From: Terriglobia bacterium
GTDB taxonomy: Bacteria; Acidobacteriota; Terriglobia; Bryobacterales; UBA6623
Direction: 5' to 3'
Assembly: GCA_009838515.1 (NCBI GenBank)
Contig: VXRL01000022.1
Span: 1 to 47,169, forward strand
Length of the DNA stretch: 47,169 nucleotides
A model generated the notes under the pieces. It searched no databases and was not told the DNA's origin. It saw only the letters and a list, made by a program, of their open reading frames with translations. The position numbers were made by a program, and so were the translations under genes. Below, one piece after another: positions 9,624 to 19,200 of the stretch. Numbering within the stretch: position 1 is the stretch's first letter; the number at the start of each line of letters is the position of its first letter.

Positions 9624-10455
9624 CCATCCAGGGCTGCCGCACGGTCTGCGCCTATGTCAGAGCCCTTCAAAGTTTCCGGCGCAACCCCTTCGCGGGTTCC
9701 CCAACTCCTGACTCTTGAGTGATCTCTCCTGATTCAGGGCTGCTCTGCCGAAGAGATCTGGTTCAGATCGCATGGAAGATTGGCACGTCACCGAACTCGG
9801 TCCGAGGGCGTGCAGCCGAGAGCAACCGATCGCGTACCAAAGGAGCGAAGGGAAGCAGCCAAAGCGGGCCTCGCCCAAGTCCTCCTTGGCTACCCAGTGC
9901 TGTTTCGCAGCGACATCTTCGTGGCCCGGCACCGGCAGGCCATTGAACAGCTTCCTCGAGCGACTGGGGGACGGAGACGGCGCGACGAACACGCCTACAA
10001 TCAACCGAAAAGGGGAATAGATTGAACCATGCGATGGTCTTGATCTTGACGTAGGCCCGCCTCAGCACTTCGTTGCCTGGTAGAGAACGCCCCTTCGAGG
10101 GGCGGATACCGACCGCGTGCCAGCCACACCACTCAGCTGCGGATGTCCTCCGGACGCGGCTGGCCGAGTTGCGCGACCGATAACTCAACCCCCCGGCGTG
10201 GGTCCAGTGGGTGGACAAGCCAGTGCGGGGCTTCCCGAAGTGGCCGATTGTCCGCGATGGGGACGCAGCGACCGATGAGTAACTGGTGGAGCCGACGGTA
10301 GACCGAGATAACTCGAGGCAGCCGAATCTTTCGACATTCGGAACATTTCCACCCACTTCCGTTCGTGAGCACTTTGATACATAGGGCCCTTTCCAAGAGC
10401 AGTGCGGCCGCACGGAATCGCGACGCCAGCCGGACGGACGAGGGATGGCGATGGA
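9624..10455. other. Gene-poor region, possible short relics
   Basis: No recognisable gene. On the minus strand 10133-10396 could encode 87 residues with a CSEC pair near the start and a basic middle (SVYRRLHQLLIGRC), but two other frames are also open there and no family is recognised. The other open frames in 9657-10025 lie on both strands and look random. Confidence 0.4.
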
Positions 10456-13400
10456 CTAGTCGCTGGACGCCGTCTGGTGGCCGGCTGCGGCCGGAATCGG
10501 CTGGTGCTGCTGTGGTCCCTCACCCCGGAGCAGCCACCGGAATGCCGTCCGCACATCTTCCAAAATCAAATAGAGCGCGGGAACGAGAACAAGGGTCACC
10601 ATCGTCGCGAACAGGACTCCGGCTGCCAGCGCGACCGCCATGGGGATCAGGAACTGCGCTTGCAGGCTTTTCTCAAGGATCAACGGTGTGACGCCCGCCG
10701 CGGTGGTCAGCGACGTCAGCACGATGGCCCGGAAGCGCGCCTCTCCCGCCAATTGCACGGCTTCCTTCAGCGAGCCATGAGTCCGGCTCTTCTTGTTGAC
10801 GAAGGCAACCAGGACCAAGCCGTCATTGACCACGACTCCCGCAAGCGCCACCATCCCGCACATCGAAAGGAAGCTGAGATCCAGCCCTAGGAGAGCGTGG
10901 CCCCAGACCGCCCCCACCATGCCGAAGGGTACGGCGCTGAGGATGATCGTCGGCTTCCAGTAACTCTTCAGGGGAATCGCGAGCATCCCGAACATGACGA
11001 ACATGGCAATCCCGAAACCCTTCGTTAGGCCTTCCATCGCTTCGGCGAAATCTGCCTCTTCGCCCTCGAACTCATAGCTGATTCCCGGATACTTCGCCAT
11101 CAACTCCGGCAGCAACTGTGATTCCAGTGCAGCGGCCACTTGCCGACCAGTCGTCACCGTCTCGTCAACCTCGGCCTGAACGTTGATGGATCGCCGCCGG
11201 TCGGTCCGAGTGATCGTCGACGAGCCACGCCCCACCGCCCCCGTGGCGACCGTCGAGAACGGAACCTCGCCCCCGTCCGGTGTGCGGACGCGCATCTGCT
11301 CGAGATCACCGAGTGAGCGGCGGTCTCCCTGGGGGTAACGCACCATGACGCGTACGTCATCAGTGTTTCGCTGGACCCTTTGCGCTTCCTCGCCGAAGAA
11401 TCCTTGCCGCACCTGTCGCCCTAGGTTCCGGAGAGTCATTCCGAGTGCCTCACCTTCGGACGTCAGGGAGAGCTGAATTTCCGGCTTGCCGGCCCGATAG
11501 GTGTCCGCGACATCGATCACCCCGGGATATTCGGCCAGTCTGGCAGTGACGAGCTCGGCAACCTCGCGAACGGTGTCAAGATCCGCGCCCGCGAGTTGCA
11601 GGTCGACCGCCTTGCCCTCGCCGATCATGTCGTCTTCGATGACCAGTTCAACCGCTCCCGGGACTTGGCCGACCTTCTCCCGCCAACGGTTGGCTATCTC
11701 CTCCGAAGGAGTGGTCCGGAACTCGGCCGGCAGCAACTCAATGCTGACCTCGCCTAGGTAGTCGCCCCCAACAGTGGCCCCAAATGCCGCGGGCCCGCTC
11801 TGGAATTCTCGGTAGGGGTGCTGGCCGATCGAGGTCATCACATGCAGGACCGGATCCTCTCCTTCTTCGGCGAACTCCCGGCGCAGCTCGTTCGCAGCTC
11901 GTTCGATACGGTCCAATCCGGCGATGGTCGATTCGACGGGCGCATCTCGTGGCATGGTCAGGAAGGCGATGACAGCGTCGGACTCGACCGTGGGGAATAG
12001 CACGAGCCTCACGACCCCGGCGCCGACCATCCCAACCGTAATGAGCATGGCAAACAGTGCAATTGAAACAGTCACGTAGCGCCATTCCAGGGCCCAGCGC
12101 AGCAGCGGCCGGTAAGCACTGCGGATGAACCAGGCCAGTCCCTCCGAGAACATGCTGAAGAAGCCATTCCAGAGGCGCACGGCGGCGTGCCGTCCGGCGG
12201 TATCGGGCTGCCGCTTGTAGTGAGCTAGGTGGCAGGGCAGAATCAAGTTGGATTCGATCAGCGAGAAGAACAGGGTCGGCAGAACGATCAGAGGAACTAC
12301 CCACATGATCTTGCCTGTAACTCCCGACACGAACAGCATCGGCGCGAAGGCGGCCATCGTTGTCAGTACGCCGAAGGTTACGGGCACCATAACCTCGTGC
12401 GTTCCGCGAATCGCGGCCCTCATCCCCTTTCCGGTTCGTGTCTGTGTACTGTGGATGTTCTCGCCCACCACGATCGCATCGTCGACCACGATGCCGAGCA
12501 CGAGGATGAAGGAAAACAGCGACATCATGTTGATCGAGACGTCGAACACCGGCATCATCCCGATCGAACCGAAAAAGGAAACCGGAATCCCGAGCGTTAC
12601 CCAGAACGCCAGCCGTAGGCGCAGGAACAGCGCCAGCACCACGAATACCAGGACTAGGCCCGTTAGCGCGTTGCTCGCGAGCAAGTCGATGCGGCTTTTG
12701 AGCACTGCGGCGGAATCGAGCCAGGTGGCAATGCTGATCCCGGGCGGTGGCGTTGCCGAGAACCGCTCGACATAGCCGTATACCGCTTCGGCGATCTCGA
12801 CGGCACTTTGCTCCCCGACGCGGTAAACCTTGATTGTCACGGCGGGCTCGCCGTCGAACTTGGCACCGACGCCGACGTCTTCGAAGCCGTCGATCACGGT
12901 CGCGACGTCGTCGAGAAGGATTCTCGTCCCGTCCGGACGTGTCAGCAGCAGCAGATTCTCGTATTCTTCGCCGAAATAGGCTTGGCCCTTGGTGCGGAAC
13001 AGGATTTCCCCGGTTTTCGTCTTGACGGACCCGCCCGGTAGGTCGACCGAGAAGTCCCGGACGGCCTTGGCGACTCCGTCGAAAGTTAGCCCCCATCGGC
13101 GCAGTGCTTCCTCGGAAACCTCGATCGAGATCTCATAGGGAGGGACATTGAGCAGCTCGACTTGCGAGATCTCTGGCAGGGCCGTCAAGTCGTCCCGGAC
13201 CCGCTCGCCCAGCCGCTTGAGAGTTTCAAGGTCAGCGCGGCCCGAGAGAACCACGTTGATGACTTGAGAACGCGAGTTGACCTGTTGGATGATCGGCGTC
13301 TCGACATCCTCTGGGAAGGTCTCCACCGCGCCCACGTTCATCTTCACTTCTTCGAGGACTTGCTGCACGTCGTAACCGGCGAGTAGCGCGAGCTGGACAG

Positions 13401-13671
13401 ACCCGCGACCCTCGGTGGCCGTGGAGGTGATCTTCTTGATCCCTTCGACGCCCTGCACGGCATCCTCTACGCGAAGGCAGATCGCCTCCTCCACGTCCTC
13501 CGGTGATGCCCCGCGATACTCGGCCGTGATCGTGACAATGTCGAGCGAAATCTCGGGAAACACCTCCTCCTTGAGGTCGCTGAGGGTTATCGCCCCGCTG
13601 GTGGCAATCACCGCAAGGAGCAGGTTCGCTGCCACCGAATTGCGTGCGAACCAGCCGATCATCGCCTTCAT
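10456..13671 (-). CDS. RND-family efflux transporter permease (AcrB-like)
   Basis: 1071 residues, the standard size for an AcrB-type pump. The first membrane helix is at about 10-30, followed by the pore-domain opening KEEVFPEISLDIVTI and GASPEDVEEAI. The helix-4 proton relay VVDDAIVV is at 395-402 with D397 and D398 intact, and the second half repeats the architecture (FALAG-type segment VVVNDGLVLV). Such permeases drive export of drugs or metabolites from the periplasm using the proton gradient and need a periplasmic adaptor and an outer-membrane channel. The ATG at 13671 overlaps the stop of the upstream adaptor reading frame (ATGA), a classic coupled start. The adaptor is a pseudogene (see 13668-14323), so this pump is orphaned unless it borrows another adaptor. 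No outer-membrane channel gene is adjacent. Confidence 0.93.
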   Translation of the reverse strand: MKAMIGWFARNSVAANLLLAVIATSGAITLSDLKEEVFPEISLDIVTITAEYRGASPEDVEEAICLRVEDAVQGVEGIKKITSTATEGRGSVQLALLAGYDVQQVLEEVKMNVGAVETFPEDVETPIIQQVNSRSQVINVVLSGRADLETLKRLGERVRDDLTALPEISQVELLNVPPYEISIEVSEEALRRWGLTFDGVAKAVRDFSVDLPGGSVKTKTGEILFRTKGQAYFGEEYENLLLLTRPDGTRILLDDVATVIDGFEDVGVGAKFDGEPAVTIKVYRVGEQSAVEIAEAVYGYVERFSATPPPGISIATWLDSAAVLKSRIDLLASNALTGLVLVFVVLALFLRLRLAFWVTLGIPVSFFGSIGMMPVFDVSINMMSLFSFILVLGIVVDDAIVVGENIHSTQTRTGKGMRAAIRGTHEVMVPVTFGVLTTMAAFAPMLFVSGVTGKIMWVVPLIVLPTLFFSLIESNLILPCHLAHYKRQPDTAGRHAAVRLWNGFFSMFSEGLAWFIRSAYRPLLRWALEWRYVTVSIALFAMLITVGMVGAGVVRLVLFPTVESDAVIAFLTMPRDAPVESTIAGLDRIERAANELRREFAEEGEDPVLHVMTSIGQHPYREFQSGPAAFGATVGGDYLGEVSIELLPAEFRTTPSEEIANRWREKVGQVPGAVELVIEDDMIGEGKAVDLQLAGADLDTVREVAELVTARLAEYPGVIDVADTYRAGKPEIQLSLTSEGEALGMTLRNLGRQVRQGFFGEEAQRVQRNTDDVRVMVRYPQGDRRSLGDLEQMRVRTPDGGEVPFSTVATGAVGRGSSTITRTDRRRSINVQAEVDETVTTGRQVAAALESQLLPELMAKYPGISYEFEGEEADFAEAMEGLTKGFGIAMFVMFGMLAIPLKSYWKPTIILSAVPFGMVGAVWGHALLGLDLSFLSMCGMVALAGVVVNDGLVLVAFVNKKSRTHGSLKEAVQLAGEARFRAIVLTSLTTAAGVTPLILEKSLQAQFLIPMAVALAAGVLFATMVTLVLVPALYLILEDVRTAFRWLLRGEGPQQHQPIPAAAGHQTASSD

Positions 13672-14323
13672 GCGTCAACTCCGTTCCCGGTTCTGAACCC
13701 GGTCGAGTCGTTGCTGTCAGCGGTTCGCACCGGCATCCCGTTCACCGCCGCTTCGAGCGGCGACAGGCAGATCAGATCGCCTTCCTCCCGTCCTTCCTAG
13801 ATCAATACCAAGTTCTACTGGGCGGGCAGCAGTGCTACGTCGCGGAACTGGAGTCGGCCCCGGGGTTCCACCCTGTAGAAGAGGCCCCGCGCAGAGTGAG
13901 GTGCGAGGCGCGTGGATCACGGCTCGCACCCGGATTCCCTCGATTTCTCCTTGCTCGGACATAGCTAGCGCCAGGGGCGAACGACGGGAATCCCTCCCGT
14001 GCGTAGGTGTTCTGAAGCTCGGCGATGGCATTTGCCGTGCGCGGGCAGAAGTCACAGCCGGGCGGTATGGCGGACCGCTTGCCCGCCGATACATCCACAG
14101 TGTACAGCGTTGTCAGCGTAGCCCAGCGCTGGTCGAACTGGCTAGCGTCGACTTGGTTGGACCAGACGCGGCCACTGAACGGAACGCATAAGCGGGTGCG
14201 TTCTAAGTCGTAAAGGCTCTGCCCCAGAGCGGCTTGGGTCGCTGCGAAGCTGGCCTCCACTTCCGCGATCTGAGGCTCGCGGAACAGGAACGGTGACGGG
14301 TCGCCACTCCCGAGAGTCCCCAT
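13668..14323 (-). pseudogene. RND/HlyD-type periplasmic adaptor, decayed
   Basis: Pieces of a membrane-fusion adaptor are readable in order but in different frames. First come the coiled-coil and lipoyl half (FREPQIAEVEASFAA, YDLERTRLCVPFSGRV, VDASQF, LYTVD), then the beta-barrel end EIEGIRVRAVIHAPRTSL, then RLQFRDVALLPA, then EGREEGD, and finally ICLSPLEAAVNGMPVRT ending on the TGA that overlaps the permease ATG. Between these pieces I count at least three frame changes and two in-frame TAG codons (just after DVALLPAQ and just before EGREEG). The order and the terminal ATGA overlap show it was the first gene of an adaptor-permease operon. The N-terminus upstream of 14323 cannot be read. Confidence 0.82.
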
Positions 14324-14335
14324 TCACCGCGGGAA

Positions 14336-14360
14336 ACGGCGGCTTCCTGCCGCTCCATGG
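14336..14360 (-). repeat. 25-base dispersed repeat, copy 1
   Basis: This stretch matches 18302-18326 at 23 of 25 positions in the same orientation. On the minus strand both copies read through similar codons (MERQEAAV here, MDRQEAAI there) inside otherwise undetermined sequence. Such a short dispersed match beside transposase debris suggests remnants of one mobile element family. Confidence 0.45.
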
Positions 14361-14560
14361 CAAGCATGAAGTCAACTCTGATTTGGAGTTTTTGTCTCTG
14401 ATTGGTCATGGCGCTGGCGATCTCCCGACGCTCGCGACCGGTCTGGCCAAAGGCTTGCGGACGTTTGATTCGGAATCGATGAAGGGTGCAAGCAAACGCT
14501 CCCTGAGTCGCGCAATCGCCAAGGCGTTCCTCATCGCATCCCTGAGACCCCGATAGGCTC

Positions 14561-15355
14561 TCAGAGTCCGTACATCTCGCACAAGATGTTGGAGGACATA
14601 CCACCATCCGCGACAATGTTTGCACCCCGGATCCAAGTAGCCAGGTCGGAAAGGAGAAACGCGACTACCGGCGCGATGTCTTTAACCTCACCTAGGCAGT
14701 TCATCGCCCGCGCTTCTTCCTCGGCACGGGCGCCGAGGGTTTCGAGGAAGTCGCCGAGAAGCGGCGTGTTGACGAGTCCGGGACTGACCGAGTTCATCCG
14801 GATCCCGCGGTCGCGCCAAGTCCAGCGGTTCTGCATGGTCCACACTATCAGCGCCTCTTTGGTAAATGAGTAGCTCCGGCCACCTTCGTTCGAAACGTTC
14901 CACCGGGCGATGAAGTCGTCTATCTCGTGGAAGTCGAGGCCATCGGCCGCTCTGATGGCCTTAACGGACTTCGGCCAGCCCAAGCCAGCGAGCGACGCGA
15001 TGTTCACGATCGAGCCGCCGTCGTTAAGCTTCGGGATCAGACGCATCGTGAGGCTCTTCAAGCCGACGAGGTTTACGGCGAGGAGTTTGCTGGCCGACCG
15101 TGTCGGCGGCAGCCCGGCGTTGTTGACAAGCCCGTCGATGCCTGAGGGTAGGATTTCGACCAAGGCGTTGATCGCGCTCTCGCTGGACAGGTCAGCGAGG
15201 TAAAACTCGTCAATGTTGTCGAGGCGCTCTAAGACATCGACGCCGATCACAGACGCTCCCTGCTCGGTCAGCACCCTCGATGTTTCTGCGCCAATGCCAG
15301 ACGAAGAGCCCGTAACCAAGACGCGCTTGCCCCTGAGAAGATCCTTAACTGTCAT
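14561..15355 (-). CDS. SDR-family NAD(P)-dependent oxidoreductase
   Basis: 264 residues, a classical short-chain dehydrogenase. The nucleotide-binding motif is TGSSSGIG at 15-22, then NNAG at 78-81, and the catalytic triad Ser121 (NIASLAG), Tyr162 and Lys166 (YSFTK). Asp40 after the second strand (VIGVDV) suggests preference for NAD. A 35-residue insertion between the Ser and Tyr (around 125-160) and the SPGLVNTPLL segment resemble the coniferyl-alcohol / 3-alpha-hydroxysteroid dehydrogenase subgroup, so a substrate alcohol-ketone conversion is likely but its identity is open. It stands on the same strand as the decayed pump operon, about 240 bases upstream of it, with no evident partner. Confidence 0.88.
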   Translation of the reverse strand: MTVKDLLRGKRVLVTGSSSGIGAETSRVLTEQGASVIGVDVLERLDNIDEFYLADLSSESAINALVEILPSGIDGLVNNAGLPPTRSASKLLAVNLVGLKSLTMRLIPKLNDGGSIVNIASLAGLGWPKSVKAIRAADGLDFHEIDDFIARWNVSNEGGRSYSFTKEALIVWTMQNRWTWRDRGIRMNSVSPGLVNTPLLGDFLETLGARAEEEARAMNCLGEVKDIAPVVAFLLSDLATWIRGANIVADGGMSSNILCEMYGL

Positions 15356-16514
15356 GGCTAGGGATGGAAAGGCTTACAGGGTAGCCGACTGGCTGGCGAC
15401 ACCTACTTTGGCCGGCGTGTTGCCGGTACCAGCAGCAGAGTTGCAAGTGATCGCAACATGGTTTTGCCGCGAAGCACTGAATCCTACCACTGTCGTAACT
15501 GCCTAGGTGCAGCAACTCCGCCCCTGACCCTCGGAAAGGATATTTCAATTCTCGTCGAACACTGAAGGCAGCTACGGAGCAGACAACGATCGCGGACTCC
15601 TCAGCACCGAAAACGGGCATCAAAACGCCGATCAATTGCGAAGAGAGCCCTCTGTAGCCGCAAATCCCGTCCACACATGGCGTCCCTTCGTCGTTGCGGT
15701 ACACCGTTACGCCGAAATCTGGCAAGGTTCGGCGAGAATTGCCCAATGATCTAATGAGCCGCGTCAGTCCGGTCGAAGAGGCCCGTACTGTTGCTGTGTC
15801 TTTGCAAACCTCGCTGGGGGACCCATTCAGGTTGGCAATGCTTCGACGAGTCCGATATCTTGGATGCTATGCTGCGCGATCTGCTGGAACGAGCCCTGCA
15901 GTTAGACAACGAGGTCGAGGGGCGACGCCCTCTCCACCACTTTGAAATCCGTTCTTGCACCCGCCTCCGCTACCCGCAACGATAACGGCCGCGGTCAGAC
16001 CCACCGCTGGCAGCGCCTCGCCCGTTTCATGCCTACGGGGTGGCTGGGTGCGACCATGGGTGTTTAGTGCGGACAGCACGAGTTAGGTTTCCGGGAACTG
16101 CAAACGATGATGGTGCTTCCAGCTCGCTGCAATCTAGGCCTCGACGTCGGCCTACTTGTGCGTAGCGTGATCATCGGCAACACGATGTACACTCGGCTTC
16201 AACCGGCAGCACGCCCTTGGCGATCGGGCGCGGGAACCGCTGTGGTGACATCCGGCGCAGCCCACCGTCGTGGTCGCGTATAGGCTCAGTTCGGCAGCTT
16301 TCCACCAGTGCTCTACTGGTGTGCTTTAGGGTTGGCCTCGCCCTCGCTTGCCACCGCTACCTACACCTTATCAATCGCTTTATCAGCGGCATCATCTGCT
16401 CGGCAGTTCGTCACCGCATCTGCTCAACGTGCATAGCCGTAATCTAGTCACGAATCGCAAGGCTGGCAAAGGAGTTGAGGTCAGCCAGAGATTCTGATCT
16501 TCGCTCGGAATCCC
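15356..16514. other. Intergenic region, no convincing gene
   Basis: About 1.16 kb without a supported gene. Short open frames occur on both strands (for example 15345-15746 on minus and 15791-15985 on plus), but none shows family motifs, a ribosome site or consistent codon use. Local GC is lower than in the coding regions around 16300-16450. Confidence 0.5.
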
Positions 16515-17408
16515 TCATTCCGGGAAGTAGTCAGAATCGATTCGCTTCAATTCGTAGGAGGCGTCTGTCCTCACGCCGACGCCATGGTCGATCATGAGAG
16601 CTGCTAGCTGCCTCCCATCGACGAGAATCACTTTCGTCTCAATACTATTGGCGAACTGTACGGCCTCACGTGAGAACGAGGATGTCGTAATGAAGACGCC
16701 CTTCCGTGCCCGCTTTCCCTGGAGGGCCCCAGCGAATCTCTGAACGTCCGGCCGACCCACTGTGCTCGACCAACGCTTGGCTTGGATGTAGATGATGTCT
16801 AGACCGAGGCGGTCTTCCTTGATTATCCCGTCGATACCTTCGTCCCCTGACTGTCCGATGGCCTCTCCAGCGTCCTTCCTCGAACCGCCGTACCCCATGC
16901 GCACGAGCACGTCCACAACTAGGAGTTCAAAGAAAGCCGGTGACGCCTGCTTCACTTGACCGAGAAGCTCATCTGCAAGACTGTTCCGCAGGGTCTCGTA
17001 AGCGTCTTGAAGGGCCTCCTCTGGAGTGATCGCTGTGTTCGGCTCCGGGTCCAAAGACGTCGGTTCCCGTACAGTGGCGATGCCGGACTCCTCGATCTGT
17101 CGAAGATACGCCCGGTCGATTTGCGAAGGTCCGCTCTCTAGAACGCGTCGCCCTAACTCAGTGATGCGAAACTGTCCGCGCACGGGATCCTCTAACAGTC
17201 CAGACTTTGTTAGGTGCTTGCGCGCGAGAAATACGCTGTGGTAAAACCGCGTTTGCTGCCCCTCGGAAGAGCGCTTGCGCCTCTCGTCGTCTGTGAGACG
17301 AAGACGGTCAGCTAGGAGATCGACCGCATCAATGAGTCGGTGGTCCTCTTGATCCCTCGCTACGTCTAGCAGCGGAAGCATGATGGCCTGAGCGTTTGGG
17401 ATTGGCAT
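16515..17408 (-). CDS. mrr: Mrr-type restriction endonuclease
   Basis: 297 residues, the usual Mrr length. Residues 1-110 form the N-terminal winged-helix Mrr_N domain (WH signature around FYHSVFLARKHLTKSGLLE and FRITELGRRVLE). The catalytic PD-(D/E)XK-like Mrr_cat domain follows: helix residue E161 (FFELLVVDVL), GDEGIDGII with D193, and the QAK motif at 209-211. Family knowledge: Mrr enzymes cut DNA carrying modified bases (N6-methyladenine or 5-methylcytosine) and act against foreign methylated DNA. The QAK form is the standard active site of this group. The ATG at 17408 has only a weak GA-rich upstream sequence. It is a stand-alone gene, and sits about 8 kb from the MmeI-like enzyme, so both a modification-based and a modification-dependent nuclease are present. 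Confidence 0.93.
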   Translation of the reverse strand: MPIPNAQAIMLPLLDVARDQEDHRLIDAVDLLADRLRLTDDERRKRSSEGQQTRFYHSVFLARKHLTKSGLLEDPVRGQFRITELGRRVLESGPSQIDRAYLRQIEESGIATVREPTSLDPEPNTAITPEEALQDAYETLRNSLADELLGQVKQASPAFFELLVVDVLVRMGYGGSRKDAGEAIGQSGDEGIDGIIKEDRLGLDIIYIQAKRWSSTVGRPDVQRFAGALQGKRARKGVFITTSSFSREAVQFANSIETKVILVDGRQLAALMIDHGVGVRTDASYELKRIDSDYFPE

Positions 17409-17789
17409 CTCTGTCTCTTCGCAAGCGGCGGGCGAAATCCTCTAAGGTGGCCTCGGTTACGATCCTCGAATTCTTACAGCAGGTTCCCGCGCCACGCGAT
17501 TATTCGATCCGGTTCCGGGCTGCTATGGTCGCGGTCCAAGAGCCAGTGTAGACCGCCGCAGGATAACCCGAATCGCTGCGGGAACTAGTATATCAAGGAG
17601 TTTAGAGTCTCCGCAGCGCTCCAAGGCACTCAGGCAAGCTCATCCGACATGCCTGCCCGGATTCGGCGTAACGGGGGTGCCGCAACGACGAGGTGGCGCC
17701 ATGTGGGGACAGGCATTTGCGGTTAAAGAGGTCTCCATACGCGCTTGATCGGCGAGCCTGCCCAGGTGCGGGGCCCGCCGCGGCGCAGG
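17409..17789. other. Upstream region of mrr, nothing recognised
   Basis: This stretch should carry the mrr promoter on the minus strand. I see no gene, RNA or repeat in it. Confidence 0.5.
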
Positions 17790-17980
17790 CCGATCGGGTG
17801 CGGCGTGGCAGGCGGGCGAAGCCCTCGCTGTCAAGGATGGTAGCAATGGCGCGTTCGCTGGGGGCTGGTCGCAGGAGGCGTCAAGCTGGGCCTTGATGTC
17901 TTGATGTCAGGCACGGACAGATTGAGCTTGCGCAAATGGACGATTTCGGCATGCTTGGTGGAGGTCGGCCCGACTGCGAT
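17790..17980 (-). pseudogene. Transposase remnant, N-terminal helix-turn-helix part
   Basis: On the minus strand two frames together read a transposase-like helix-turn-helix region: GPTSTKHAEIVHLRKLNLSV then DIKAQLDAS, and after another frame change RAIATILDSEGFARLPRRT. This matches the general pattern of HTH leaders on DDE transposases that end in a basic LPRRT-like linker. The first frame break coincides with an exact 8-base tandem duplication (17893-17900 repeated at 17901-17908). The catalytic domain is not recognisable downstream. Confidence 0.6.
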
Positions 17981-18165
17981 CCTGCCCGCCCAAATTTGAC
18001 ACCGGCAGAGCCGCGGACCCGGCCACTCGGCGCTGCCGCCACTGACACAGGAGGAACAAAATGATGATGATGTCCCTTCTTCCCCGGCACAGGGAATCCA
18101 TGCAAGGAGGTACCTCGCTGATAGCCTACTAGGATCCACCAGCGTCGCTGCGCTCCGAACAGACC

Positions 18166-18246
18166 CTATTCGTCAGAACAGTGATTCTTTTCGGCCAGAA
18201 CTCTGAATCCTTTCCTTTGGAATACTGACCCTTTTCGCCAGAATCG
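18166..18246. repeat. IS21-like terminal repeat cluster (tentative)
   Basis: Three imperfect copies of a CTTTTCGGCCAGAA/ CTTTGGAATACTGA / CTTTTCGCCAGAAT type unit lie within 81 bases. Clusters of such related units are typical of IS21-family ends, where they serve as transposase binding sites. No istA or istB homology was found nearby, so this would be a solo end. Confidence 0.35.
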
Positions 18247-18775
18247 GCAACGGGAGGGGTAGGTTTCGCCGCCCATGCGGGCTTCCTTTTCGCGGCGGGC
18301 AATGGCGGCTTCCTGCCGATCCATGGTCAGTCGTGGCCGGGCTTGGTCACTAGCTGCCTGTGCGGGGATGAGCGCCGGGTCGCACACTCAGACAACGGGC
18401 CGGCGTCTTATGTCGGACGTTACATTCTTCGGGGTTTGGGTGCCAGTCGAGGCCTCAGGATGGGCAGTCGTAGACAAGTCGCAATTGGATTCCGGGATAG
18501 GCTGTATGGGTGGTTGAATTGCTTGGACAGCCGGTCCATGACCCGCTCATGGACCCGGTGGGCTAGTTGCAGGACTCCACCCTCAGGGTGCCCCGAGCCG
18601 GGTCTGGATCCAAGCGGGCGTCTGTTCGGAAGAGGGCCCTAGATGCAGAGTGCACACTCTCTCCAGACCGCTGGCCCAGCACGGCTTCTCGGCTATCGTG
18701 GAGCGGTCTTCTCTCGAGTAGCCGACCCTGCCGTGCCTCCAACTGTCGACCACATCAGCAGCCACCCCAGGTGTC
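18247..18775. other. Gene-poor stretch with dispersed repeat copy 2
   Basis: The stretch includes the second copy (18302-18326) of the 25-base repeat also found at 14336-14360. No gene is supported. From about 18740 onward the plus strand begins to resemble the start of the ISKra4 remnant. Confidence 0.45.
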
Positions 18776-19045
18776 GCCGACACCGGCGCGCCGATGTGCA
18801 AGAGCGAGACCGCCGGCAGCTCCTGCGAGCAGCCGGACGGACCTGCCAAGACCCGCGAGGTAAAGCTGGCCACCGTCTGGACCGCCAAGTCGCTTCCCCA
18901 CAAGATGGCCCCACGCGCGATACCGGTTCGGTCACCTAGTCAGCCGCGGTCGAGAGCGCCGCCTGCCGCGACCCGTTCGCCTCCACCCGGTGCGTGCGCC
19001 ATGGAGCACAAGCGCCGTCGGTCCATTTCCCGGTGCGGTCGGAAT
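18776..19045 (+). pseudogene. ISKra4-family transposase, N-terminal/central half
   Basis: Three frames in order give ISKra4 signatures: ADTGAPMCKSE, then QPDGPAKTREVKLATVWTA (family pattern: Gln-Pro-Asp-Gly, then Lys-Thr-Arg-Glu-Val-Lys-Leu); then RDTGSVT, a TAG where Tyr is expected, and SAAVESAACRD; then APW and FPGAVGI. So there are at least two frame changes, one nonsense codon and an internal loss of roughly 40 residues before APW. Homology stops abruptly after FPGAVGI near 19045. The missing C-terminal half is found inverted at 32925-33303, beginning only a few residues further along the protein. Confidence 0.75.
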
Positions 19046-19163
19046 CGAGCACCGGGAAAATTGGCTCCCACAGTTGCTACGGCAGGCGCGTCGTATACTT
19101 GGTCGGACGGCACACGGCTCGTGGTGGCGTGTGCTAACATGCCTAGTCGTTGCCCGAGTTTAT

Positions 19164-19190
19164 AAGTCGACTCAATTCGACTTCAAGGAG
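19164..19190 (+). promoter_or_regulatory. Palindrome and ribosome site in front of the ACP-like gene
   Basis: A 7-base inverted repeat (AAGTCGA at 19164-19170, TCGACTT at 19177-19183) sits immediately before a strong Shine-Dalgarno AAGGAG at 19185-19190, 10 bases before the ATG at 19201. This fixes the start of the ACP-like gene and excludes the upstream in-frame start at 19150. The palindrome may be an operator or an RNA hairpin that modulates translation. Confidence 0.55.
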
Positions 19191-19200
19191 ACTGCCGAAA

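Noticed and set aside
10185..10556. Minus-strand 123-codon frame and the overlapping 87-codon frame at 10133-10396
   Set aside because: Two or three frames are open over the same bases, none has a ribosome site or known motif; mentioned only in the gap description.
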